From contig CALAVE010000044.1 in NCBI GenBank assembly GCA_937892215.1, forward strand, positions 1 to 64,000: a DNA stretch of 64,000 nucleotides, in the 5' to 3' direction. The notes beneath the pieces are model-generated. The model did not search any database. It was not told the origin of the DNA and worked only from the letters and a program-made list of their open reading frames with translations. Origin of the DNA: an uncultured Porphyromonadaceae bacterium (GTDB lineage: Bacteria > Bacteroidota > Bacteroidia > Bacteroidales > Muribaculaceae). A program made the translations under genes and the position numbers. Below are positions 15,439 to 24,262 of this stretch, piece after piece. Each line of letters starts with the position of its first letter. The stretch's first letter is position 1.

Positions 15439-18400
15439 ATGATACGACTAAGACACGTATTTCTCATGATGCTGATAGCATTAGCAACTACCGGCTTTGC
15501 TGAGACTTATTCAGTAGTGGGTAATGAAGCGGCACTCTTTGGCGAGAGTTGGGCCCCCACTAACACGTCAACCAACATGACGCTTACCCCAGCCGGTTAC
15601 TATGTGTGGACATCATCTTCGGCCGTAAGTACGGAGGCCAATGTGGAATTTAAGGTGGTTAAAGATTACTCCTACGACAATGCCTGGCCATCACAGAACT
15701 ACTACATTACCGTTCACTCGGGACAGAAACTCACGGTGGTTTTTGATCCTTCGAACAGCAGTGTATTCGCGTTCTCATCACTTTCAGTTACCGGAGATCC
15801 GGCATCGGTGTTTGGAGAAAGTTGGAGTGAGACCAGTACGTCGACCGACATGACGTATGATTCCACGACCGGCCTTTACGAATGGGAGTCGGGAGAATTC
15901 ACTCTGGCAAGCAGTACAACCATAGAGTTTAAGGTAGTGAAGGATCATGCTTGGGATGAAGCATTCCCAAGTTCCAACTATACCCTTACCGCGGCGGCCG
16001 GCATACCTTATAAGCTGAAAGTCACCTTTAATCCCGGGACAAAGGCCGTAACGGGCGAACTGGAATATAGGTCAACAGACGATGTGACAGGTAAGCCAGT
16101 GTGGCAACAGGCTGACGCAAGCGCAGCGAATTATATCGGTCACCGAAAGGCACTCATTGGGAACGACTGCATGGTGAACAAGCTAATAAACGTGGTGGGC
16201 GTGGGCAGCTGGATTAGCGACCTGAACAACCTCACCGACGAAGACCTGAGCAACTACGCAACATTCCCCAAGATTGTGGACGCGACAGTGGGTGTATCTC
16301 CCATCACCAGCGTACGCGACACAAAGAACCACTACGCCGCAGGGACCACGGCCGGATTCACCCTGGTAGCCGGTTCCGGCTCCAGTCTGCTGAGTCTGGA
16401 CATCGTGAACGCATTCGCCATAAGTTTCTACAAGGAAGGTTCACTGGTGGGAACAGTAGCGGTACAGGCCGGCCAGAGCGTGGGCGGCGTGGGACTGTCG
16501 CTGATAACCATTCCCGGTTCGACGGACGTGAGCATAGACCTCAGTGCCACGGCACCGGGCGAATTCGACGAGATTTCACTGATGCCCAGTGGCGGAGTGG
16601 ACCTATCGGCTATAACCTCCACTCAGATAAAATACGCGTTTGTGGGCGACTATGTGATGAACTCCATCACAGAGACATCGATGCAGGAATACGCGGCATC
16701 GCACGGACGCCTTCCGTTCTCGCTGGACCAGGGAAAGACGCAGCGGGAAGGGGACTTGACAATAGATGCGGCTGTGGAGACAGGTTATTGGGCCGGGGAC
16801 GACCTGATTAACGATGACCTTACCGACGGCGTGGCCTGGGGTGTTCTCGGGGTAGGCTCATCACTGAGTTGCCGCGTGGGTGCGGCGATAAACCGCAACG
16901 ACCCAGACCAGTCGATGCCGTTTAAGAAAGGCTCCACCGTAGGTTTCATGTACGGAGGCGGCTCAGTACTTAAGTTGCCTGTAGGTTCAAGTGTGATAAT
17001 CAAACTTTACAAAGGCTCGTGGGTGCAAAAGACACGTGCGGGCAAGGTGTACTACGAATACGTGCAGGAAGAGGTGCAGAGCGAGACAGTGAATGCAAAC
17101 GTGCTCAATCTGAGTCTAATAAGTGGTGGTTCACAGCAAGTCACCATCACCGCCAAAGAAGACTTCTCGCACGCGTACATATCATTCGCTACCGGACTCA
17201 CCATAGACTTGGGAGGAAAGAAGGTTTATTACGGATTCATCTGCGACCCACCGGTTGCCGACCACAAGTGCGACCTGAAACTCAGCGCCAGCACCAACAT
17301 CTGCGCAAACGAGACAGAGTATCAGTTAGTGGCCGAAGGCGGAATACCTGTGACTTGGAGCGTATATTCCCAGCCCGCAGGCGGCAACGCATCGGTGTCG
17401 TCAGAAGGCCTTGTAACGGGATTCACCGCACTGGGCGACTACGTGCTCCAGGCGACGGCAGAGGACGGTTGCTCTGACATTGTGAGAGTATCGTACGGAA
17501 TGTCGGCCAACAGCACGTGCGACGAGCCGATACAGAACAACAGCGTGGGCGCACCCAACTATTCACTGAGTTACATAGCATCGTACGGCGGCGGTGCCCT
17601 AATAGACTTCAGCGGAAGTATAGAGGCACCGGAGAACGTGCTGAACCGCTCCCTTGAGGATTACGCCACCTACAATGCGAACCGGCTTAACCTAACAGTG
17701 GCAGAGAATACCCCCATCATAGGCGTGAAAAATGTGAACGGCACCTTCAGCGACGGCACCAACGCCCACCGCATAGGCTTCGTGGTGGAGACCAAATCGA
17801 GCGGCCTGGGCCTTGATGCCCTGAATCTGTTCAGCATCAGCACATACAAGAACGGCGAAGAGACGTATACGAGCCTTATCACAGAGAACAGCGCCGTGAA
17901 GCTGAAACTGATAGGCAGCAATGAGATGCAGAAAATGCGCTTCGCCATTGCGGTGCCTAATAACGTGGAATTCGACGAGTTTGTGCTGTGGAAGACCGGC
18001 GTGCTGAACGTGAGCATAGAGCAGTTCCGCATCTACTACGCCTTTGACGAGGCCATAAGCGACATTGACGAGTTGAATCCGTGCATTGACCCGCTGGGCT
18101 GCGACGGCACCCTGTTATCATCGACCTACGGGGTCAAGCTGAACAGTTCGGAGATACAGTTTGCCGGCGCCATCAACGTGGCAAACATAATAGACAACCT
18201 GACGTTTATGGTGGACGATGACATAGATACCGGCGTGAGCATCACCAACACAGTGTCGCTGGGTAACGGCGTGGTGATAGCGATAGATCTGGGTCATGTA
18301 TATACCCCGGCCCACCAGATAGGCATAGTGATGGACTCGAGGACCTACTTGGCAGGTGTGAAAGCCGGTAACTGGCTGACGCTGGAGACCTACCTCAACG

Positions 18401-19473
18401 GAGTGAAGCAGGAGCAACAGGATGACTGGAGCGTGCTGGGTGTGAATGCCATAGGCTACGGCGACAAGAGTTACATATTCATGAATCCCACAACCGACTA
18501 CGACGAGATACGTCTCACCATAGGTACCGTGGCAAGCCTGCTGAACATAGACCAGAAGTTCTACGGAGTGTTTACCCGCGAGGACTTTGACCAGGACGGA
18601 GTGCCCGACTGCCTTGACGACGACTCGTGCGTGGAAGAGTACACCCTCGACGAGGAAGCCACCGTGCTTCAAAAGCCTCAGGACTACCCCGACGGCAACC
18701 TGGTGCTTCACCGCTCGTTAAATCTGGGCGACTGGAACAACATAGTGCTGCCTGTGAGCTTGAGCTGGCTTCAGGTGCGCAACGCCTTCGGAAACAATGT
18801 GGCGCTGGCCAAGCCCAAAGAAGTGTATAACTGGCGCGACCGCTACACCGTGATGGTGTATGACCCGATGGATGACGAGATGGACGACGAGGTGGCAATG
18901 GAAGCAGGAGAGTACTACCTGATTATGCCATACCGCGAGCCCGACATGGGGTATGAGGAGCAATATACAGCCCTGGACGGTAACACAGTGAACGGCCCCA
19001 TCTACTTCATTCAGGGCGTGACCTACGAGCGCAGCATAGCCGAGCAGCCACTGGAAGACAAAGAGCTGACAGTGCGCGGCAAGGAGACATGGGTACGCCG
19101 CAGGGCACCCGGAGTGAACGACACAAACGAGGGAATTGTGAAAATACACGGCAGCAACGTGTATCTGGACGGCTCGGTGAACGAGAAGGTAAAGAGCGGC
19201 AACTACATCTACCAGGCAAAGAGCGTGCTGGAATGTGTTCAGGAAGACACGGATATGCTGGGCTTCAGGTACTATCTGGAGAACCTTACCGACCTGCCTC
19301 TGCTTCACGGACAGGATGTGATTACAGGCATCACCGACCTCACCACCGCAATCGAGGAAGGCCCCAAGGGCACCTATATGCTGGACGGGCGCAAGGTGGA
19401 AGGTGACGTGAGCACACTGCCGGCAGGAGTGTATATCATAGACGGTAAGAAAGTGATAATCCGCACGAAATAA
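15439..19473 (+). CDS. 1344-aa secreted repeat protein with X25-like N-terminus
   Basis: Signal peptide (about 1-21), then two tandem about 95-aa modules that resemble the X25/amylopullulanase beta-sandwich (ALFGESWAPTNTSTNMT and SVFGESWSETSTSTDMT start equivalent repeats). From about residue 220 to 1040 there are four diverged about 200-aa beta modules with a shared pattern (e.g. LEDYATYNANRLNL, LSNYATFPKIV), interrupted by an Ig-like segment around 610-700. A calcium-binding DFDQDGVPDCLDDDS motif of thrombospondin type 3 style follows. The C-terminus GVYIIDGKKVIIRTK resembles Bacteroidales secretion-sorting tails. Probably a large cell-surface or secreted protein, possibly glycan-binding; no catalytic motif seen. 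Confidence 0.75.
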   Translation: MIRLRHVFLMMLIALATTGFAETYSVVGNEAALFGESWAPTNTSTNMTLTPAGYYVWTSSSAVSTEANVEFKVVKDYSYDNAWPSQNYYITVHSGQKLTVVFDPSNSSVFAFSSLSVTGDPASVFGESWSETSTSTDMTYDSTTGLYEWESGEFTLASSTTIEFKVVKDHAWDEAFPSSNYTLTAAAGIPYKLKVTFNPGTKAVTGELEYRSTDDVTGKPVWQQADASAANYIGHRKALIGNDCMVNKLINVVGVGSWISDLNNLTDEDLSNYATFPKIVDATVGVSPITSVRDTKNHYAAGTTAGFTLVAGSGSSLLSLDIVNAFAISFYKEGSLVGTVAVQAGQSVGGVGLSLITIPGSTDVSIDLSATAPGEFDEISLMPSGGVDLSAITSTQIKYAFVGDYVMNSITETSMQEYAASHGRLPFSLDQGKTQREGDLTIDAAVETGYWAGDDLINDDLTDGVAWGVLGVGSSLSCRVGAAINRNDPDQSMPFKKGSTVGFMYGGGSVLKLPVGSSVIIKLYKGSWVQKTRAGKVYYEYVQEEVQSETVNANVLNLSLISGGSQQVTITAKEDFSHAYISFATGLTIDLGGKKVYYGFICDPPVADHKCDLKLSASTNICANETEYQLVAEGGIPVTWSVYSQPAGGNASVSSEGLVTGFTALGDYVLQATAEDGCSDIVRVSYGMSANSTCDEPIQNNSVGAPNYSLSYIASYGGGALIDFSGSIEAPENVLNRSLEDYATYNANRLNLTVAENTPIIGVKNVNGTFSDGTNAHRIGFVVETKSSGLGLDALNLFSISTYKNGEETYTSLITENSAVKLKLIGSNEMQKMRFAIAVPNNVEFDEFVLWKTGVLNVSIEQFRIYYAFDEAISDIDELNPCIDPLGCDGTLLSSTYGVKLNSSEIQFAGAINVANIIDNLTFMVDDDIDTGVSITNTVSLGNGVVIAIDLGHVYTPAHQIGIVMDSRTYLAGVKAGNWLTLETYLNGVKQEQQDDWSVLGVNAIGYGDKSYIFMNPTTDYDEIRLTIGTVASLLNIDQKFYGVFTREDFDQDGVPDCLDDDSCVEEYTLDEEATVLQKPQDYPDGNLVLHRSLNLGDWNNIVLPVSLSWLQVRNAFGNNVALAKPKEVYNWRDRYTVMVYDPMDDEMDDEVAMEAGEYYLIMPYREPDMGYEEQYTALDGNTVNGPIYFIQGVTYERSIAEQPLEDKELTVRGKETWVRRRAPGVNDTNEGIVKIHGSNVYLDGSVNEKVKSGNYIYQAKSVLECVQEDTDMLGFRYYLENLTDLPLLHGQDVITGITDLTTAIEEGPKGTYMLDGRKVEGDVSTLPAGVYIIDGKKVIIRTK

Positions 19474-19492
19474 CACACAATAATACGGGCAT

Positions 19493-19528
19493 AGTGTGGG
19501 GGCAGCGCAGTGTCGTTGTCCCCACACT
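19493..19528 (+). terminator. terminator after the 1344-aa protein gene
   Basis: AGTGTGGGG (19493-19501) pairs with CCCCACACT (19520-19528), followed by TATT. It separates the secreted protein gene from the Lrp-type regulator. Confidence 0.6.
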
Positions 19529-19702
19529 TATTACTCGGGACGAATCAAGAGAGAGCCGATTAAGAAAACAAACTAAAAAAGGGTGAATAACGAAAAATTT
19601 TAGTTAAAAATTTTAAACTTTCAATTTTATTTTGTAAGTTTGCTAATCATTAACATAAATCCACGTGATTATAAATTAAAACTAATAAAAAAAACAGAAA
19701 TC

Positions 19703-20170
19703 ATGGCAAAAGTAAAATTAGATTCGTTAGATCACAAAATTCTGAAAATGTTGTCGGTAAATGCTCGTAAACCATACCTGGAAATAGCCAGGGCATGCGA
19801 TGTTTCCGGAGCAGCAATACATCAGCGCATCCAGAAACTCTATAACATGGGGGTAATCAATGGTTCAATCTCACTAATCAACCCATCGGTAGTGGGATAT
19901 GATTCCTGCGCATTCGTGGGCGTGTTCCTGAACGATTCTTCGAAGTTCGACGAGGTGATACGCCGACTGCAAGAAATACCAGAAGTGGTGGAGTGCTACA
20001 TAACCACGGGCAAGTACGACCTGTTTGTGAAGTTATACGCACACAACAACGATCATCTGCTCACGCTCATCCACGAGCGCTTCTTGCAACTGGGGCTGGG
20101 CAGGACCGAAACCCTGATCACATTCAAAGAAGTGTTTAAGCGCCAGATACCCATTGAGGACGAAGTTTAA
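19703..20170 (+). CDS. Lrp/AsnC-family transcription regulator
   Basis: 155 aa from the ATG at 19703 (MAKVKLDSLDHKILKML). N-terminal helix-turn-helix with ARACDVSGAAIHQRIQKLYN, C-terminal RAM effector-binding domain with the VECYITTGKYDLFVKLYA strand. Members sense amino acids and control metabolism genes as octamers or dimers. A -7 box TAAGTTTG at 19635-19642 gives a leader of about 55 nt. Effector and targets are not predictable here; a role unlinked to the adjacent phosphatase is possible. Confidence 0.9.
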   Translation: MAKVKLDSLDHKILKMLSVNARKPYLEIARACDVSGAAIHQRIQKLYNMGVINGSISLINPSVVGYDSCAFVGVFLNDSSKFDEVIRRLQEIPEVVECYITTGKYDLFVKLYAHNNDHLLTLIHERFLQLGLGRTETLITFKEVFKRQIPIEDEV

Positions 20171-20206
20171 GACGCCGAAGATGGTGTTCAATAAAAGTAC
20201 AAAACA

Positions 20207-20998
20207 ATGAGTGACTATGAAACACTGCTGGAGTTCGCGATAAGTCTTGCCAAGCAAGCGGGCGACATTCAGCTCGGTTATTTCCGCGACAAGGAACTTA
20301 GCATCAGTACCAAGCAAAACGACTTTGACATAGTCACCGCCGCCGACAAAGCATCGGAAGAGATAATAAGAGGTGGGATACGCACGACGTATCCCACTCA
20401 CTCTATACTGAGCGAGGAATCGGGGCTGACCGACATCGATGCGAGCGAGTACCTGTGGGTGGTGGATCCGCTGGACGGCACAACCAACTTCAGCGCCGGA
20501 TTGCCGTTGTTCAACGTGTCGATAGGCCTGAAGCACAAAGGCGAGACGGTGGTGGGCGTGGTGTATGCGCCCTACCTGGGAGAACTGTTCACCGCAGTGA
20601 AGGGCCGCGGCGCGTTCCTTAACGGTAAGCGCATCCATGCCAGTGATGAGACGAGGCTAAGCCATAGCGTTATAGCCACCGGATTCCCCTACGACAAAGC
20701 CGTGAACAAGGACAATAACCTGGATAATGTGGGAAGAGTGCTTCCGCAGGTGCGCGGACTGCGCAGGCTGGGTTCGGCCGCGCTGGACATATCGTACGTG
20801 GCCGCCGGCTTTATGGACGGCTTCTGGGAGCTGGCCCTGCATGAATGGGACGTGTGCGCGGCCACGCTTATAGCCACAGAGGCCGGAGCCAGAGTGGAAT
20901 CGCTGAGACCCGACCGGATAGTGAGCATAGTGGTGGCACCGGAAGGAATTTTCGGGCAGTTGCGCGCATTACTTGCACCTAAGCCGCAAAATAACTAA
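20207..20998 (+). CDS. inositol monophosphatase family protein
   Basis: 263 aa with the IMPase signatures WVVDPLDGTTNFSAGLP and WDVCAATLIATEAGARV plus an upstream Glu in LSEESG. These residues bind two or three magnesium ions and hydrolyse inositol-1-phosphate or related sugar or nucleotide phosphates; SuhB and CysQ are relatives. It begins 36 bp after the Lrp-type gene and may share its transcript. The exact substrate is open. Confidence 0.9.
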   Translation: MSDYETLLEFAISLAKQAGDIQLGYFRDKELSISTKQNDFDIVTAADKASEEIIRGGIRTTYPTHSILSEESGLTDIDASEYLWVVDPLDGTTNFSAGLPLFNVSIGLKHKGETVVGVVYAPYLGELFTAVKGRGAFLNGKRIHASDETRLSHSVIATGFPYDKAVNKDNNLDNVGRVLPQVRGLRRLGSAALDISYVAAGFMDGFWELALHEWDVCAATLIATEAGARVESLRPDRIVSIVVAPEGIFGQLRALLAPKPQNN

Positions 20999-21003
20999 CT
21001 TTG
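20972..21003 (+). promoter_or_regulatory. trpS promoter
   Basis: CTTG (20972-20975), 20 bp, TAACTTTG (20996-21003) matches the Bacteroidetes consensus. The -7 box overlaps the stop codon of the upstream phosphatase gene; trpS starts 45 bp later. Confidence 0.6.
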
Positions 21004-21048
21004 CACATCAAAAAAAAGCGAAAAATAATCCTATAGGAACTCATTAAT

Positions 21049-22125
21049 ATGAAAAAAATAGTACTTAGCGGAATAAGACCCACAGGCCAACTGCATCTGG
21101 GCAACTATCTGGGAGCCCTTCAGAAATTCGTTAGAATGCAACAGGAGGGAATATATGACAGTTTCTTCTTCATAGCCGACCTTCACGCGCTTACCACGCA
21201 GCCCGACCCTGCAGTTCTACACGCCAACGTGCGTCACATAGTGGCAGAATATCTTGCCGCGGGCCTCGACCCAGAGAAATCCACCATCTTTGTGCAGAGC
21301 GACGTGCCCGAAATACCGGAGTTGTATCTGCTGCTGAACATGCACGTGGGCATAGGTGAACTGATGCGCACGGCCGCTTTCAAGGACAAGGCGCGCAAGC
21401 AACTGGGCATCACGGTGAATAAGGAAGGTGATGACGACAGCGACGTGGCACGCGAGATAATAGGGAACGAGAGCAACAAGCGCGTTAATGCCGGTCTGCT
21501 CACCTACCCCACCCTGATGGCCGTGGATATCCTGATTCAGCATGCCGACTTCGTGCCGGTGGGCAAGGACCAGGAGCAACATCTGGAACTGACCAGACGA
21601 TTTGCGCGCAGATTCAACTCATTCTACGGAGTGGAATATTTCAAGGAGCCGGAGAACTTCAACTTCGGCGGCAAGCCGGTGAAAGTGCCCGGGCTGGACG
21701 GAAGCGGCAAGATGGGAAAGAGCGAGGGCAACTGCATCTACCTCGTGGATGAGGACAAGGCGCTGAGGAAGAAAGTGATGAGAGCGGTAACCGATTCAGG
21801 TCCTACGGAGCCAAACCAGCCGATGGCCGAACCCATAGAGAACCTGTTCACACTGCTGAAACTGGTGTCGGCACCCGACGTGGTGGAGCACTTCACCACC
21901 GCATACAATAACTGCGAGATACGCTACGGTGACCTGAAGAAGCAACTGGCGGAGGACATTCTGAAAATCACTGCACCAATCCGTGAGCGCACACGCGAGA
22001 TAGAGAACGACGATGAATATCTGGCGCGCGTGCTGAAGCAAGGAGCCGAGCAGGCGCGTGAGCGCGCCTCGAAGACGCTGAGCGAGGTGCGGCAGATAAT
22101 GGGAATCACGCCGTTCTGGAAGTGA
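21049..22125 (+). CDS. trpS: tryptophanyl-tRNA synthetase
   Basis: 358 aa class I synthetase. The HIGH-type motif is HLGNYLGALQKF near residue 17 and the KMSKS motif is KMGKSEGN near 222. It charges tRNA-Trp with tryptophan. Slightly longer than the E. coli enzyme (334 aa), with an insertion around residues 110-130 (NKEGDDDSDVARE) typical of Bacteroidetes-type enzymes. It has its own promoter at 20972-21003. Confidence 0.95.
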   Translation: MKKIVLSGIRPTGQLHLGNYLGALQKFVRMQQEGIYDSFFFIADLHALTTQPDPAVLHANVRHIVAEYLAAGLDPEKSTIFVQSDVPEIPELYLLLNMHVGIGELMRTAAFKDKARKQLGITVNKEGDDDSDVAREIIGNESNKRVNAGLLTYPTLMAVDILIQHADFVPVGKDQEQHLELTRRFARRFNSFYGVEYFKEPENFNFGGKPVKVPGLDGSGKMGKSEGNCIYLVDEDKALRKKVMRAVTDSGPTEPNQPMAEPIENLFTLLKLVSAPDVVEHFTTAYNNCEIRYGDLKKQLAEDILKITAPIRERTREIENDDEYLARVLKQGAEQARERASKTLSEVRQIMGITPFWK

Positions 22126-22129
22126 TGTT

Positions 22130-22295
22130 GTAACTGTTCAGCGATTCATCTTTTTTAGTCGCCTTCGGCGAGAAATCATACAAATCTAACCAAATCATAC
22201 AAATTTTTAAGTCGAAAAACAAGAGATTTGTTGAATTGATTTGCGAGATTTCTACCCAATAGGGCAGTCTATGATATTATTCGCTGAACAGTTAC
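22130..22295. repeat. 166-bp element with 15-bp inverted-repeat ends
   Basis: GTAACTGTTCAGCGA (22130-22144) and its exact reverse complement (22281-22295) bound an A/T-rich segment. Inside are two direct copies of AAATCATACAAAT (from about 22173 and 22191), a small hairpin TCGCC-TTC-GGCGA, and on the right side an inverted, looser version of the AAATC repeats. No coding sequence. The design resembles a miniature non-autonomous element (MITE) or a REP-like structured intergenic repeat. Confidence 0.55.
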
Positions 22296-22387
22296 GTGAT
22301 GTCCCGCACTATTAAAATTTAACTCCATAATTCTGCGATTATTGATGTCGCAAAATTATGGAGTTTTTCGTGGGATTAAAAGACAGG

Positions 22388-22792
22388 CTAATCCGATATT
22401 TCCAATATACAAATTTCTCTGTTATCAGGCAACGTTTCTTTGATTTTATATTGGGAATTAGAAATCTTTATGCACTCATATGCTCGACTATTATTTGAAA
22501 ATGTAATTCGCTCTTTGTTTGTCACAATGGCACTCTCATTAAAATTATAGGTTATTTGATCACCTTCTTCTGATACAACAGTTGTGCCTTCTCCAGTTAC
22601 AGGTTGTTCCATTATTAAACAATAATTTTGGAGTTCAATAATTCGATTATTATTTGATGCGTCATAAACCCCATCAGGTTTAATCTCGAATCGAGAATCA
22701 TAAGAAGCATAGTAGTAATTTAACACATACTGATGGACTGTTTTCACAACAGCATTTCTTTGAATATTAAGACTAAATGCAAAGGTAGGCAA
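22388..22792 (-). CDS. AT-rich orphan ORF, possibly a 5'-truncated gene
   Basis: 134 codons with A/T-rich codon use unlike the flanking housekeeping genes. The only long start is a TTG, three codons after a TGA stop; no ATG until residue 61. The product is beta-rich and hydrophilic without signal peptide (ends ILEISD). It may be a transferred small gene with a non-canonical start or the remainder of a broken gene. No family recognised. Confidence 0.4.
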   Translation of the reverse strand: MPTFAFSLNIQRNAVVKTVHQYVLNYYYASYDSRFEIKPDGVYDASNNNRIIELQNYCLIMEQPVTGEGTTVVSEEGDQITYNFNESAIVTNKERITFSNNSRAYECIKISNSQYKIKETLPDNREICILEISD

Positions 22793-22981
22793 TTTCCCTC
22801 ATCCAGAAGGCTTTGAAATGCGAAAATTCAGAGAAAAATTCAGACCGTTGACCTCGAAGATGCGGCAAATTCGGGCCTTGCGAAATTGACAAAGGTTGCT
22901 CTATTGCTTGCACCGGCTTTACCGACTTACAAGCGCAAAATTCGTTGAGCTAAGGGCTAACCTTACGTAAGCAGATTTTAG

Positions 22982-23002
22982 AAAAAACGGGCGAGCCGTT
23001 TT
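22982..23002 (-). terminator. folE terminator
   Basis: On the minus strand AAAACGG (22996-23002) pairs with CCGTTTT (22984-22990) around CTCGC, ending in TTTTTT. It is 9 bp past the folE stop. Confidence 0.75.
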
Positions 23003-23010
23003 AATAATAG

Positions 23011-23598
23011 TCACTCGCCTATCATGGCGAGGAACTCGTTGCGAAGAGCGATGTCCTTGAAGGCACCGCTGTACTGGATGGTGACGGTGGAGGAGTTCTG
23101 TTTCTCCACACCACGCATTTTCATGCACAGGTGCTGGGCACGGCAGTAAACAATAACGCCGAGCGAGGAAAGTTCCTGCGTGAGCAAGTCGCAGACCTGC
23201 GAGGTGAGCCGCTCCTGCACCTGCAAGCGACGCGAGAACGTGTTCACGATGCGTGCAATCTTGCTGAGGCCCACTATCTTACCGTCGGGGATATACCCCA
23301 CCGAAATGGTTCCGAAGAAGGGTAACACGTGATGTTCACAAAGAGAATAGAACTCCATGTCCTTTACAACCACCATTTCGGAGCCCGGATGCGCAAAAAT
23401 GGCCGAGTGAATAATTTGTGCCGCATTCTGCTCATATCCATAGGTGTTATAGAGCAATGCGCGTGCTGCACGCTGCGGAGTCTTGAGCAGGCCTTCTCGG
23501 TCAGGGTCTTCGCCGAGAAGTTCCAGAATGGCCCGAAAATGCCCTGCTATTTCGTCGATGTTTTGCTGGCTGTATCTGTTGTTATCGTTATTTGTCAT
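23011..23598 (-). CDS. folE: GTP cyclohydrolase I
   Basis: 195 aa from the ATG at 23598 (MTNNDNNRYSQQ); the longer frame from 23628 would overlap the SPOR gene by 41 bp. Zinc and catalytic motifs SLCEHHVLPFFG and VYCRAQHLCMKMRGV are complete. It converts GTP to dihydroneopterin triphosphate, the first step of folate (and related pterin) synthesis, in the cytoplasm. It overlaps the SPOR-domain gene by 11 bp, the usual gene order in Bacteroidales. Confidence 0.94.
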   Translation of the reverse strand: MTNNDNNRYSQQNIDEIAGHFRAILELLGEDPDREGLLKTPQRAARALLYNTYGYEQNAAQIIHSAIFAHPGSEMVVVKDMEFYSLCEHHVLPFFGTISVGYIPDGKIVGLSKIARIVNTFSRRLQVQERLTSQVCDLLTQELSSLGVIVYCRAQHLCMKMRGVEKQNSSTVTIQYSGAFKDIALRNEFLAMIGE

Positions 23599-24175
23599 AA
23601 CCCCAAATGTTAATTCTGTCGCGCACAATTGAGAATTGTCCCGAATAAGAGGGGAAACTGCGCTTGAGGGCGGCGAGCGCTTTCTGCGCTTCCTCTTTGT
23701 TCTTGAAATCCCCTACACGGAGTCTCCACGTGGGAGCCTTGTAGGCCAAATAGGTTCTCCACTGAGGGAACTTGGCCGCGATTACACGTGCGCGCGCTTG
23801 CGCATTCTGCTTGGCGTTCTTGTAATTGTTATCTGAAAAGGCTTGAATTCTGAACCCAACAGAGCGGTTGGCAATAAAGCCATCGCTCCGCCGCTGGTTG
23901 TTAGTATCTTTTTTCTCATCGGCCTCTGTGCTATCGGCCGCCTTGTCTTCGGCTAAATCCGACTGATTATCGGGGTTCTTAGCCACTTTCTTATCATCTT
24001 CCTTGGCTTTATTGACTTCACGCTTGGCCAGTCCCGCGGGAGCGGAAATAGTAACTTGCCCGGCCGACGAAGATGTGATATGCTTCTCAATGTCGGGGGT
24101 CTGCGCCGCCACACAAAGCGCCGCTGCGAGAACTGCAACGATTAAAAATGTCCTTTTAAAGCCTTGAAAAACCAT
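23588..24175 (-). CDS. exported SPOR-domain protein
   Basis: 195 aa. Signal peptide at residues 1-25 (FLIVAVLAAALCVAAQ), a charged Lys/Asp/Glu linker (about 50-105), and a C-terminal SPOR domain (about 115-190, with VGFRIQAFSDNN and WRLRVGDFKNKEEAQKAL). SPOR domains bind glycan-stripped septal peptidoglycan, so a cell-division or envelope role is likely. A -7 box TACCTTTG lies in a hairpin at 24197-24204. Confidence 0.88.
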   Translation of the reverse strand: MVFQGFKRTFLIVAVLAAALCVAAQTPDIEKHITSSSAGQVTISAPAGLAKREVNKAKEDDKKVAKNPDNQSDLAEDKAADSTEADEKKDTNNQRRSDGFIANRSVGFRIQAFSDNNYKNAKQNAQARARVIAAKFPQWRTYLAYKAPTWRLRVGDFKNKEEAQKALAALKRSFPSYSGQFSIVRDRINIWGYDK

Positions 24176-24191
24176 AACGATTCATATTATC

Positions 24192-24225
24192 GGTTGCAAA
24201 GGTATAAAAAAATACCCTTGCAACC
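24192..24225 (-). promoter_or_regulatory. hairpin overlapping the SPOR-gene -7 box
   Basis: GGTTGCAAAGGTAT and ATACCCTTGCAACC form a 13-of-14-bp inverted repeat around AAAAAA. On the minus strand one arm contains TACCTTTG, a TAnnTTTG -7 box for the SPOR gene, and the hairpin also follows tpiA, so it may end tpiA transcripts and hold a promoter at once. Confidence 0.5.
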
Positions 24226-24262
24226 AATTTTTTGTGTGATTTGCGTCTTGTGCGGAACAGAA

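Noticed and set aside
18118..19527. Long minus ORFs opposite the 1344-aa protein gene
   Set aside because: Shadow frames arising from GC-rich repeated coding sequence; no family motif.
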